Of a stretch of DNA of 64,000 bases, positions 24,199-34,899 are shown one piece after another. The notes beneath the pieces are model-generated. The model did not search any database. It was not told the origin of the DNA and saw nothing but the letters and a program-made list of their open reading frames with translations. Position 1 is the stretch's first letter. Each line of letters begins with the position of its first letter. The DNA comes from Straminergon stramineum (lineage: Eukaryota > Streptophyta > Bryopsida > Hypnales > Calliergonaceae). A program made the translations under genes and the position numbers. The stretch spans positions 22,759,001 to 22,823,000 of the forward strand of contig OY987265.1 in the NCBI GenBank assembly GCA_963920665.1, written 5' to 3'.

Positions 24199-27100
24199 AT
24201 GGGAGTGTTGTTGGAATTACCCAGGGAAGCTAGGGTTGTGTCTTCTGTAGAGAATTCCATAAAGTCATGCACGGTGGATGTTGATGTCTCTGAAGCAACA
24301 GTGGCCTTCACGAATTTTGTTTCGCAATGTAGAGTAGGCGCAGCAGAACCTTCGTCCAAGAAGCGGAGGTTGTCCACGAGAGCGGAAGGCGATCTTCGAC
24401 AAAGCTCAAGATTGCAACGTAGTGACACGCTTGTGCCGCCGCTGCCACCTTCAATTGAGGTCTTGGATGATGGAGAAACAAATGTTCTTCAGGTGATCGC
24501 CTCCGTCAATCTACTTTGCAGTAGCTAAATAGGCAGTGTATCAGTCGATTGATGCCGTCAGAAAGGTTGAATTTCATATCCATAGGATTTCACGGAGGCG
24601 CTGCTCCGCCAGTGTGCACCACCGTCGTTGTGTACAGGCCCACACGGTAATACACCTGGGAAGCGGCTGTAGGTCCTCCAGTGGCTATAGGTCTAGGGCT
24701 TTGTATTGAATACCAGGACAGCAGTACTACATGTCCACCGTCTTCTACCTCCTGTTTTTTGCGACACCACGCGGTTGCCAATTCAGAGTTCAGTTTTGCT
24801 AGCAGTGCTCTTTGAGGCTTGCACTTGTTCAAATTGTTGTGGTGACGACGATTTCTGGCAGTGTACGCCACGTTCAACTCAAAGGTAATCACAATATCAT
24901 TGCATCGGTGGGGGAATGGAGGACTATAAGAAGCCAACATCACTGAAGTTGCAATTTGGTCCATTGAAGTCAGAAGTGGGCCAATTAGCTTGTGTGACAT
25001 GATTGTATACTAGAAAGCTGAGGAATGGATGGTTTGTGGTCTGTGGAAGTGGTGGAGCAATCACGGAATCAATGCATATCATTACTGTTTCATCGGTAGT
25101 AGTCATCAGAGGCTGTAATGTCTTTGTGCGCATTTGTGAACGCAGGAGGAATGTGAGGTTTTTGTGTCGTGGCCCAACCCCATTGTCAGGATGCCTCGGT
25201 CGCAAGACAGGGGCAAGCGGAAGGAAGTTCTGTCTTCCACTGTGGTCAGCATTGAAGACATGCCGAATTTACAGGGAATACACATGCGTGAAGTAGGGGA
25301 GCGTCGATTGAAGGGCAGAGAAGACGGTGGAAATCAGTCCGTATCTAGAGGGAAAGGCCCAGTGCGTTCAACCTCGCCATTTTCAAAGAAAAAAAAAGTA
25401 GTGGAAGTGCCGTCGGAGTCCTCAGAGGAAGACAGTCCTGAGGCCGACCCAAGCGTAGCGGTGATTGACAAATCACAGTCATGGAGGTATGTACAATCAG
25501 GCATTGCTCATGGCACGCATACTTGCCATTGCAAGAGGTGGAATTCCATTTCGCTAGCAAAGTTTAGCTGCTTCAACCCTAGAACAGGAAGACGTCCCCT
25601 TCCATGTTTTCAGAAACAGATTGTCGTCACTTCAAGCACGCAGAACCCAGAAGGAGGAGGACTTAGCATCGCTGATGTTCAAGTCTATGTTGCGGGATGT
25701 CAAAGTGGACATCTGTATGTTATTTTGGACATATTGGTTGACATGGACATCATCGGTGGACTTTTCTGTCTTTGGGGTCAATAGTGTGTGCTTGTTTTTG
25801 TACAACGATATAGTGAGAACTTCAACATGTATTCATTTCACTTCGTGTGGAGAAACCATAGTCGTGGTGATGTTACAGTATAGTATTTTCCAATGTAACA
25901 TTCGTCATGTCCCGGTGGATGTCAAGGCGGACATGAACTTGCCAAAATGAATGTCAAGGTCTACGTCTGTTTGGACATCACATCCAAGCAAGGCACTTTC
26001 TGTGGACGTTTACTGTGTTCGTGCATTTACATTGCAGCCGCGGATATGCGACGAGTTCGGATGACGACTCCAATTGCGATACAGATGACGCCATTCAAGA
26101 ATTGTAGCCCCAACGCACAGAGAAGGGCAGAGGTAAAAGTGTCATGAGGAAACCGGTACTGCTCGACGATGGTGGGCACCCCTATGGCTCAATGAAGGCT
26201 TACTTGGCTGCCGATATCAAATTGTACGCGAAGGACCTCGACCCCACTACAAGCTGGGAAGGGCAACCGCAACATGACAGGAGGCGCTTCTTCAGGCGCC
26301 TATATACAAGTATGGAAAGGAATCAATGTTTTTGATGCTGACAAAGCTATTTCATATGCAACGACCCGTATGCAAGTGTTTTCGCTTCACTAGTCTTCTT
26401 CATGGCAACCACATGTTCTGCAGGACGTCATGGAGGACAGGCTTGTGTTCAAATGAACGTCAAAGTGGACACCTCTTTGAACGTGCATATAGTCGATGTT
26501 ATGCCGACAGTAGCCCTGTCTATTTGTGTGCAAATACTCTTGCTCTATTTTATCAATGGAAGACCCTATTCACTATCGTCTGCCGAAGTAGGAGTTCTGA
26601 TTAACTGCATTCGGGTCATTGGTAGTTCTTCGAAATGTATGAATCTGGTGGACCATTCATTCGATGTACTAAGACGTTGTGGTCGTAGATTGGGAAATGG
26701 GCGGGGATTCCGATCGAGTGAGTAAAAAGTAGATGGCTCCAATTATAACAAAGGTACTCATCAACTCCCGGTGGAAGCTGAATACAATGATTGACGCTGG
26801 GAAACCTCGCCCTACCGACATGAATGAAGACCAGTGGGATACACTTGTTGCAAACTGGGCCACCGAAGCTACCCAAAAAAAATCCAAGCACATGCGTGCT
26901 ATATCAAGGGGCAAGGGGTCCATGACAGCACAATTGAAGGCCATTGAGAGGGAGGTAGTGTCTCGCCTGGTGAGTGCCTCTGGAGGTTTGTTTGCTTTAT
27001 CATTGTTGACTACATCTTTCTGAACCCAGTTGGGCATGACATGTCAAGGTAGATGTCCATGAAAACGGGTGATGTCGGTGACAACGTCTTCACAACGTGT

Positions 27101-28693
27101 CATTGGACTGTATGCTTTGATTATTTATTTGCTCATCATAGCATACTTCTGAATTATCGACAATTTCAGGATTCAAGACTGATATCTCTATTGCTTGCCA
27201 TTTTATGTATACAATCGAGTAGACAATGTTGTTGAACCGCCCACCATTCAATCCAGAGGTCGATGCTGAGGTCGCAAAGGAGTATCAACGTATTGAAGAG
27301 GAAAAGTGTAGGGCAGCGCTTGATCATGGAGGAGACATGGAATCCATGCGCAGTCGTGTGACAAACTTGGAGGTCAGCATTATACGCCTTGGAGAAAACA
27401 TGACTGCATCGCACAAGCGCTTGGAAGACATGCTACAGGAGCTACTTCAATACCATGGACCCAAAACCATCAATGTAGTTCAGGACGGCACTGAGCCATC
27501 GTCGTCCACAAAGGTTTTGGAAACATCAGCACTCACGTCGACCACTACAGAAGCATGGGCAGCAGTGCAATAGAATTCCGTACTTCCAATGTTGAAGACT
27601 GTGGCTGTTCCAGAAATAACAACACCGCTCCCTCATCCCATCAACAAAGGCATCCACGAATCTGTTACTGGCAATGTTGGCACAGACACGGACATTGTGG
27701 AAGGCCATGTTGATCGCGACGTTGTTGGAATGCAAGACGAAGAACAGAACACAGTAATTGACGGATTAGCAAATGCTAAGGAAGCGGAGGATGTAGAGAC
27801 GGAAGCAGATGTTTATGCAATGGTTGACATTGGTGGAAGTGACATGCCAGCTGAGGGCGCTTCAGTTGGGCACACTACTCCATCCACGGTGCAAGTAGTA
27901 CGAAGTGAACAGTAGACAGTGCATTTGTTGTCTATTAGGGAGTTCAACTATGGATATGCTATTTTCTTGACCATTTTTAGCACATCTTGGAAGTCCTAGG
28001 AGACATCGAAGAGAACATCATATTTGATGTCGTCATGTTCTCCAAAACACAGGCGTGTTCATGTTGACAGTAGGTCTGGCATCACTGAGAATTTGCATTG
28101 GTAATGAAAGGGTTCCTTGTTTCTTCTGCCAATTGGAAAGGGAAGAGTGAACTTCGCACAGGAGTTTGTTGTTGACTTGCAATGCATGTGGTCCTTTCTT
28201 GTGCTAGTTTCTTCCCTGTCTTCAACTGTAGCATATGTGAAGCTGAGGTTTGGCATTGGGTTTTCAGTAGAATAGTCATTTTGCAGCGTATGAGGGAAAT
28301 ATGTGAGCCTACTAAGGTTAAGTACAATGCAAACCGAACCCTTGCAGGAGGGCAACAAAGTGCATGGAGAGCCGAAGGCCCGACCCAAACATGCTACTAA
28401 GACAGCCCAAACACTGCAGGTGACAAAGACTACCAAATTGTCCATGGCAACTAAGGTTGCTAGTTTGCCCAAACCTCCCCAAGGCACAGCAAAGGTGAGA
28501 ATTGTTGCTAGTCATTGGAATATTGTTGTGGAAGAATGACCTTTAGTTCTCTTCATGTGCAAGCAGTAGCAAATGGTATTAGTGGAAGTCATTTGTGTGA
28601 CAGAATTTAATTCGTGATTATTTTGCTTGTTGCATTGTGATCTTGCAAAGCAGGTCGGAAGTGCCAAGAAACCGGAACCTCCTCGTAAAAAGT
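24199..28693 (+). pseudogene. En/Spm-associated plus-strand gene (PTTA/Transposase_24-like), copy 2
   Basis: A multi-exon gene oriented away from the transposase. Exon-like blocks: 24199-24492 (basic SSKKRRLS segment; donor CAG|GTGATC); 25191-25486 (MPRSQDRGKRK, SKKKKVV, acidic tail; donor AG|GTATGT); about 26042-26310 (acidic SSDDDS run, then KPVLLDDGGHPYGSM); 26733-26968 (MNEDQWDTLVANW, the Transposase_24-like signature; donor CTG|GTGAGT); 27226-27915 (predicted coiled coil EEEKCRAALDHGG...LEDMLQELL, then acidic); and a Lys-rich end (28303-28495 and 28655-28693, ending KKPEPPRKK). In-frame stops occur at 26105-26107 and 27571-27573, and the frame shifts near 26300. It aligns to 12937-15748 in KRPLLLDKNG and WEALVAKW-type motifs. 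By analogy with TNPA it may be a DNA-binding partner of the transposase; this is inferred. Confidence 0.7.
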
Positions 28694-30140
28694 GAATGGC
28701 GGCCCATGCAAGCAGCACCGTGTGCAGCAGCAACTTCTGTACATGCTTCAACAATTTCGAGTTGAGCTTTATGCTTCGTCTTCTTGCTGTCTCAAAACTT
28801 TGAAGGTATGCATGCCAATTTTGTAGTACAAACGGCTCCTTACTTTGCAAGAACGGCAATTGGCCTTCAAGCGTAGAGGTGGACTTGCATTTGTACTGGA
28901 CAAGGGAACATGGTGTGTTGTAATGGAAGCTTTTGTGGATGACAGTGTTGTTGTGAATTCCTTGCATTTTTTCCAACTTTCTTTTCTTCATATCTATAAC
29001 AACTATACTTTGTTGGAAATGCATAAAACTTGTCAAGCATTACAAGGATGGGGTCATCATTCTTACAACATCATAGGGCGTATGGAGGTCGAATGTATGA
29101 GGATTTTGTTGGCAGTAGGTGCACTTCCTCACTGAGTAGCAGTCCCACATTGATGCTCAAGCACATTCGATTGAATCTACAATGTAACATGTCTCTAGCA
29201 TCATGTATGGGATCTTTTAGGACGTTTTTCATGACAATGCTTGTAGTGTGGAATGTCTATCGTCATGTGTAATGGAACATGCAATGTAACGTCATGTCCT
29301 GAGAAGGACATTAACAACAATGTTGTTTGGCTTCATGATCTATGGTGAGCATGTCTGAGACATGCCAATACTTCCGCTAAGTCGAGCACGTTTTCTACTT
29401 ATCTTCACAGTGCATGTACTAGGACAGTATTTCTCATGTCGGAATTCCACATTCGTATACATGTTCAACTGTACGAGTGACGTCGCATGTCCTATTCTTT
29501 ATGGCGTCATATCGGACACATTCTGCAATCTTCATTGAACTATATGTCTTCTAAAACACTGTCTCAGACAATCGTGAACCTGGAAAGCCGATATTGCTTG
29601 TCCATTGAAACATTGGCAACAACAAAGAAGAAAGGAAGTTGACATTGTTAGGAATGTATGCACATGTAAGCAATTGGTGACCCGAAACCCATATCCATCA
29701 AAAGAGATGTCACGAAAAACATTCAGACGTCATGACAGATGTTCAAAACGACGTAACTATGAACCTGAAACCGCGAATTGAATCATTCAAAGCTCATTCC
29801 ATGTCAGCTTCCTTACACGGCACATTAGAAATTGGCGGGACCACGTTAGAGTTCCATACGGACACGTCATTGGCCACATCATGAAGGGGTTGGATGAAAA
29901 GTTATCCTCCATGGCATTGCCTGGCAATTATTTACTGATGTGGAGGCCACATGTCCTCCATGTGGCAGAATGTGGGGAGATTCTGAGAGCACGTTTTTTG
30001 TGATGTTACAAGAAAACACGTTGAAATCAACCGTGTTTTTGCAAATTCTAGCATGTTTTTTGCTTGTCAATTATAACAAATTTTAGGTGACGTCTACGCA
30101 AAGGTAGATGATGTTTAGAAAAACGGTATGCCACATTTTT
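28694..30140. other. Right subterminal region of CACTA element, non-coding
   Basis: Only short frames without recognisable domains. Near the right end, GATGTTT and GAAACATC motifs (about 30104 and 30141) mirror those at the left end. Confidence 0.5.
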
Positions 30141-30175
30141 CGAAACATCTCAAAAAACACGGGTTTCTTATAGTG
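30141..30175 (-). repeat. Right terminal inverted repeat of CACTA element
   Basis: Ends GGGTTTCTTATAGTG, the reverse complement of the left end with one mismatch in the first 16 bases. It is followed at once by AAG, which matches the three bases before the left end. Confidence 0.9.
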
Positions 30176-30178
30176 AAG

Positions 30179-33105
30179 GGTAGTATTACATCTTCTACCG
30201 GTAGATGTAATGCATGAGAATGGACTTTTTATTTCTGAGAAGAAAGTCATGCACAGGGTGCGGAAGGCCATTTCCATTTCTTCAAGAAATTTACAATAGC
30301 TTTATCGTGGACTTCAAAATTTCTTTTGGCCCACGGTGTTAGCATACCTATGACATAATTTTATGCACTATAGTGTTTGCAAGATAGGACGTTTTCAATG
30401 TAGTGTACTATGTAGCAATTGGTCATGGCAGTTGTTATGGAAAAGGAATGTTTATTGTATGAAAAACATGGTTGAAAGATTCATAGTTGAAGTCATCGTT
30501 CAGTACAATGTATATTAGAACATCGATGTGTAGACATGTACAAAATAACTTCAACTCGAACAACAAATTCTTGTGAATGGACGAAAAAATATTCGCATCC
30601 TATAAAATGGAAGTCCACATTGAAGTAGAGGTGGACATGCAGGAAAAGTAGCCCCATAGTATATAGTTCCATTCATGATGTAGTTGTCATTTTATTTAGT
30701 ACTAAGAAGAAGATGCGGAAGGCATTTCTGGAACGTTAGAGAAGAACTAAGTATTCAATGACATAGTGCTTGTAGCATAGAACGATGGATTCGAAGCATG
30801 GCCGCAGCTTCTATGGCTCTTGGAGCACATGCTGCGTTGGGGACATGCATGTTGACTACAAATTTTGTCATGACTAAAATGCAGAGTTGCAATTGAAGGC
30901 CTGCTCCATGCGTTGTCCTCATTGAAAGAATGTTGTCAATTCTAGATTGCAACATTGTATGAATGGCATACATGCGGACGTCAGGACCAAGTTCAGAAAC
31001 ATTGAAGTAGGGTATGCTCTAGTTCTAGAATACAGAGGTTTGTCTTGAAGAGTGTAGTGGCATGTCCTTCACGGAGGACTTCTGTCATAGTCATGTACAT
31101 GTTCAATGCATGTATTTGTTTTTCACCTAGTACAAGTGCAAACTATAGGCACGAGAATTATGTCTCGAGATACACTTCTACAACAGTACTAGATAGGAAG
31201 TAATGGCTCAGAACCTTGCGATTAATGCTAGTGTAGCAATTGACGGAGTAAGATGGCGATTTAGGGTACTCATACGACATCTTACAAGAAGTTCTAGTTC
31301 TTTGAATGTCTGCTACAGAGCATTGTAAATGACAACAGCATTGCATGGTGTCATAGGCATGTTCAAAGAGATGAGGAAATGGGCAAGACTAATCTGTTGT
31401 TCATGAATTGTGGGAGAACTCTGTCAGATATTGCACGTGTCGGAGGTGTAGATGAGTTGTGCATTGTGAAAAGCACAAAGTGTTGTTGTTCTGCAAGATA
31501 GAGTATAGAATGTATTTTAGACATTCTAGTCTAGTCATTGCACTATCGAGCATAAGAAATTGTTGTCGTACTTGCATATACTTTCCAATCCAGTAGGATC
31601 AATTTTTGAAATTGGAAGTTTCTTATGGAAGAGGTTATTCCTGGAAAAAAATTCTCCAAAAGCTTTTCAGAGTACCTACATTCATACATGCGATAGTCTT
31701 ATACAAATGTAGAAGGACAACAAAGAAAGTATATCCCAGTATGTCAGCATTGCATTCGTCTAAGAGATGATGGTGAATGCTTGTATGTAAGTGCTGTTGG
31801 AAGCATTGTCAACAACAGAGCGCCGACGTCGCTGTCCTTTCATGGCATTGCCAGCAGGAGCTGAGAAAACTATAGTGCATTCTGTGAAAGCAGAAATGCC
31901 TAACTTCATGGTGAGTAGAGGACTTGGCCCTTCACAAAATCAGTATGTGTATTTTGCATTTGCAAAGGCTTTGCACGAGCAACATTTGAAAGACTTCAAA
32001 TCATTCGGGCAAATTGCAGGTATGATTTACTATGTATGGGCAGGAAGAAATTTCAGGAAGCGCATGACAGTCGCAGGTGACAGAGTCCTGAACCCTTGCA
32101 AGTAGCTCAATGTATCATATATGTGCCAATTTTGAAGGAAAAGATTGCATGAATGATGCTAGCATTTTTCATGCTCCCCTTTCTGTACTTGTAGACACCA
32201 TGCAATTACCAAATACTATGGGAGGGAGCATGCTTGGAGTCTTTGCAAGCATCATTATCAAATAACTTAACAATGCATGTTTTGTAGGACCCTTTTTTTT
32301 TCACAAGCAGCACCTATATATGCATTCTCCTACTAATATTCTTGATGCTTGTCAGTAGCAGTTGTTGGTGAGGTCGACTTGGTCGAAAAGGACTTCACAG
32401 AGGTAAGAGTAGTTGCCTGAGAAGCGTGCTAAGAAGACAAGTAAATATGTACATATATGCATTAGAAGTTCATGTGGAAGTTTATATCACATAAACAATG
32501 CATGAGGGTTCAAGACAGGGATGTCTTCCAGTTTCCTATGAAGTGGAAGCGCATGAAGAAAGTAATTTGCCTTTGAGATTGAAGGGAATGAGTGGAACAA
32601 CAGCGCACGTCATGGTCATCTACAATTGCCATGTTGTAGGAGTGCCTTGTCTTTGTGATCACATAGCCTTGTCAGGACAATGGAAGCCGGCTTCTTACAG
32701 AGCATGATGTTTGTTTCTCTCATCAGAGCATATGTGTAGACAATGTATGAGCCCTTTGATGCCAAACAACATTACAATACTCCATAGTGAAATGGAGGAA
32801 TTGAAAGTGCGGTGTTTGTTTCGTTTATGAGTTTCCCAATTGCTATAAGTATTTGTCACAGAACGAAGCGCCTCTCGAAGTTTGCAGGCAATTTAGGACG
32901 TCCCACTCCACACCATCAAACGTTGTATGTTTTGTAAGCAATTCTGCCTTCCATTGTGCACTTGTGAAGGACTTTGTACACGTCATTATTGTCAAAGAAG
33001 TGTCTTGGACGTTGTCCTGTTGTTTATTTGTACATAGTATAAAAACATATTATAATATGTTTTATTGAGTAGCTTCAAGGTGATGCCGTTCCAAGAGGTG
33101 TATGA
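30179..33105. other. No recognisable gene
   Basis: Base composition resembles the CACTA spacers. One frame at 31791-32105 (104 codons, non-ATG start, with an RRRRCPF segment) is listed here rather than as a gene because it matches no family I know. If the complete CACTA element inserted into the older one, part of this stretch would be the displaced right flank of the older element; no terminus was found. Confidence 0.35.
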
Positions 33106-33109
33106 CATC

Positions 33110-33118
33110 TATTTAAGC
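33110..33118 (+). promoter_or_regulatory. TATA-like box upstream of small ORF
   Basis: TATTTAAGC lies 66 bp before the ATG at 33184, a plausible plant TATA-box distance once a short leader is allowed for. No experimental support is implied. Confidence 0.3.
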
Positions 33119-33183
33119 GGGCGATTTGCCTTAAAGCTTTATTGAATTCTAGTAGTGGATTTGTTTCTTAGTTTAGAGTTAGA

Positions 33184-33633
33184 ATGTCGAATTGGAGGGT
33201 TTTTATGGAGTCGCAAGATCAAGAGGCTGATTCAGAGGCAGAGTTAGAACTTTCCTTGTCTTAGTTGCCAAATCAACCATCTCAACCAGCAATTTCTTCA
33301 CCATTGCTTTTCCATCTACGAGATGAAGTTGGGCCTTCTCGCCCACTAAAGACCCCTCGTGTGGAGCAACGTTGGCATGGAAATCTTGACAGGAATGCTC
33401 GTGCTTTGGTGATCTTACTTCAAGTAGGATGTATTGAGCAAAGTACACGAGATGTGACATTTGAGGCGAGTTACGAAGGCCTGAATGAAGACCAGTATTT
33501 TTGTATGATGAGGCCAGATAGAGAAGGCACTGGCCATCAACGTTGGTTGAAAGGGCCAGTGAATCCTCTAACTAAAGCCGAACATGCAGATAATGTGGCT
33601 AATACTATCAGGCGCATCCTCAAATTCTTATAG
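33184..33633 (+). pseudogene. Unrecognised ORF, 149 codons with one internal stop
   Basis: The frame starts at ATG 33184 (MSNWRVFMESQDQEADSEAE) and has TAG at 33262-33264. It then continues open for 122 codons to 33633 with coding-like composition, including the segments PSRPLKTPRVEQRWHGN and NEDQYFCMMRPDREG. The acidic first part and the Arg/Asn-rich middle contain no domain I recognise. A TATA-like box precedes it and an AAATAAATAAATA run at about 33805 follows. The repeat-rich sequence downstream (34.0-34.9 kb) looks like a transposon leader or LTR, so a retroelement-encoded protein is as likely as a host gene. Confidence 0.4.
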
Positions 33634-34009
33634 ATGGAATAGCACTCTTCTTTGACTTCAGTTTTTACCTCCGTTTAGTTTGAGTTGAAAATCTTTAGTT
33701 GATTTAAATTTTAGTGTTTTGTTTTGTTTTTGTTAGAAGTTGCAAGATAGGAGTATAGAAGTGTTTTGCGTTCTAGTTTAAACCTTTGAGGTTCATTGGC
33801 TTTAAATAAATAAATAGGAACTTACCTTTGGTGGTTTCCTAGGGCCAATGGGGAGGTAAGGAGGCCCATGTGATGTATCATGGGCTGATTCCCCCTACCT
33901 TAGGGGTCTAGGAGGTAGGTCAGCATCTTCTACCTGGAGTTGGAGGAGTTGGAGGGAGGTGTGTATGTGTGTGGGTTTTGAGAGGAAAAAAGGCCGAATT
34001 TCGGATTGA
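33634..34009. other. Non-coding flank between the 33.2-kb ORF and the tandem repeat
   Basis: T-rich sequence with an AAATAAATAAATA run near 33805 that could serve polyadenylation, and an inexact inverted stretch around 33870-33920 (GGGCTGATTCCCCC, TAGGGGTCTAGG). No gene is seen. Confidence 0.4.
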
Positions 34010-34680
34010 TGTAGCTCATGGAGCATGGATTATTGAGAAATGAAACTTTGGCATCAGATTCTTTGTGCTTATAGCTTTTCAAAGAGTGTTTGCAAGTAAA
34101 ATTTGGAGTTGGGATTCAAAAGTTATTAAGGTTTGAAATTGTGAAGCCCCAAAGACCTCCATTGAGAGGTTAGAGGCTTCTTCAAGCTATAACTTTTGGT
34201 GTGTCTATTTTCTTGCTTTGAGATTTGAAGGGTGTGTTTTTGTTCTTAATATCTTTCTAAGAAGATATTACATGTCTTATTTGGAGTTTACAGCAAGAAG
34301 TTATAGGGTGCTAAAATCTAGAGTGAGGTTTGGACTTCTTAATCGGGAGGCCGAGGCTCTACCTTTCATAACTTTTGGACAGTACTTTAGAATCTTGTGA
34401 AACTTTCACAAGTTATAGATAAGTGTTAGATCTTTTTAAATTGATATCAAACTTGTCATTTGGAGTCCTAGATCAAAAGTTATTGAAGATTGAAGAGGCA
34501 GTGGTTAGTTTGAGGAAGGAGAAGAGGACCTCTATTTTGCCTTCTAATAACTTTTGGACAGTAGTTTGAAATGGGCTAAAATTTTCAGAGTGATTAGTTT
34601 GTGCTATTAGCTTTCTAAATTGCTATAGCACTAATCTTTTGGTTTCTTAGAGCATCTGTGGCGCTAGTTTGAAGACTGCA
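34010..34680 (+). repeat. Degenerate ~180-bp tandem repeat
   Basis: About four diverged units are marked by recurring phrases: ATAACTTTTGG at about 34190, 34366 and 34547; TCAAAAGTTATT at 34117 and 34472; TTATTTGGAGT/TCATTTGGAGT at 34278 and 34456. Spacing between equivalent phrases is about 175-185 bp. Such arrays are common in leaders of LTR retrotransposons. No reading frame persists through the units. Confidence 0.55.
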
Positions 34681-34817
34681 GCTAGCATAGAACTTATTTC
34701 CCTTATCTTCCATTAGGGTTTTTAAGAGTTGACAAAAGAAAGAAGGCTCTAAAATTCAAGATTGAAGATTTAGGGTTCAAGAGTGAGAAGATTGAAGACT
34801 CGTGTGTTGTGGCTTGT

Positions 34818-34893
34818 GGCTTGTTATTCCTAGCCGGATTTAGAGGCTCGTTGTCTTTATTTGTTATTCCTAGCCGATTGGGAGGCTTGTTGT
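34818..34893 (+). repeat. Short direct repeat, two ~33-bp units
   Basis: CTTGTTATTCCTAGCCG followed by an AGGCTCGTTGT/AGGCTTGTTGT end occurs twice in succession (near 34820 and 34860). It lies just downstream of the 180-bp repeat and belongs to the same non-coding block. Confidence 0.45.
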
Positions 34894-34899
34894 TGTTCA

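Larger units (their letters stand above)
16598..30175. mobile_element. Complete CACTA (En/Spm) DNA transposon
   Basis: The left end reads CACTATAAGAAACCTG. The reverse complement of the right end reads CACTATAAGAAACCCG, and similarity continues through a T-rich stretch to GATGTTTC, giving an inverted repeat of about 35 bp. The 3 bp outside each end are identical (AAG at 16595-16597 and 30176-30178), the target duplication length typical of CACTA elements. The element is 13,578 bp, or about 12.4 kb without the solo LTR it carries. It encodes a TNP2-type transposase on the minus strand (18817-23217) and a divergent accessory gene on the plus strand (about 24.2-28.7 kb). Each has a few inactivating lesions, so this copy is probably non-autonomous now, yet it is much better preserved than the related genes at 2.4-15.7 kb. 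Confidence 0.93.

Noticed and set aside
30366..30375. GCACTATAGTG as a possible CACTA-element end
   Set aside because: It is a short palindrome with no GAAAC extension and no partner end; 30175 fits the termini and the duplication far better.
31791..32105. 104-codon plus-strand frame as a gene
   Set aside because: Starts with a non-ATG codon, has no family resemblance, and splice-like AG/GT sites inside it give no consistent longer model.
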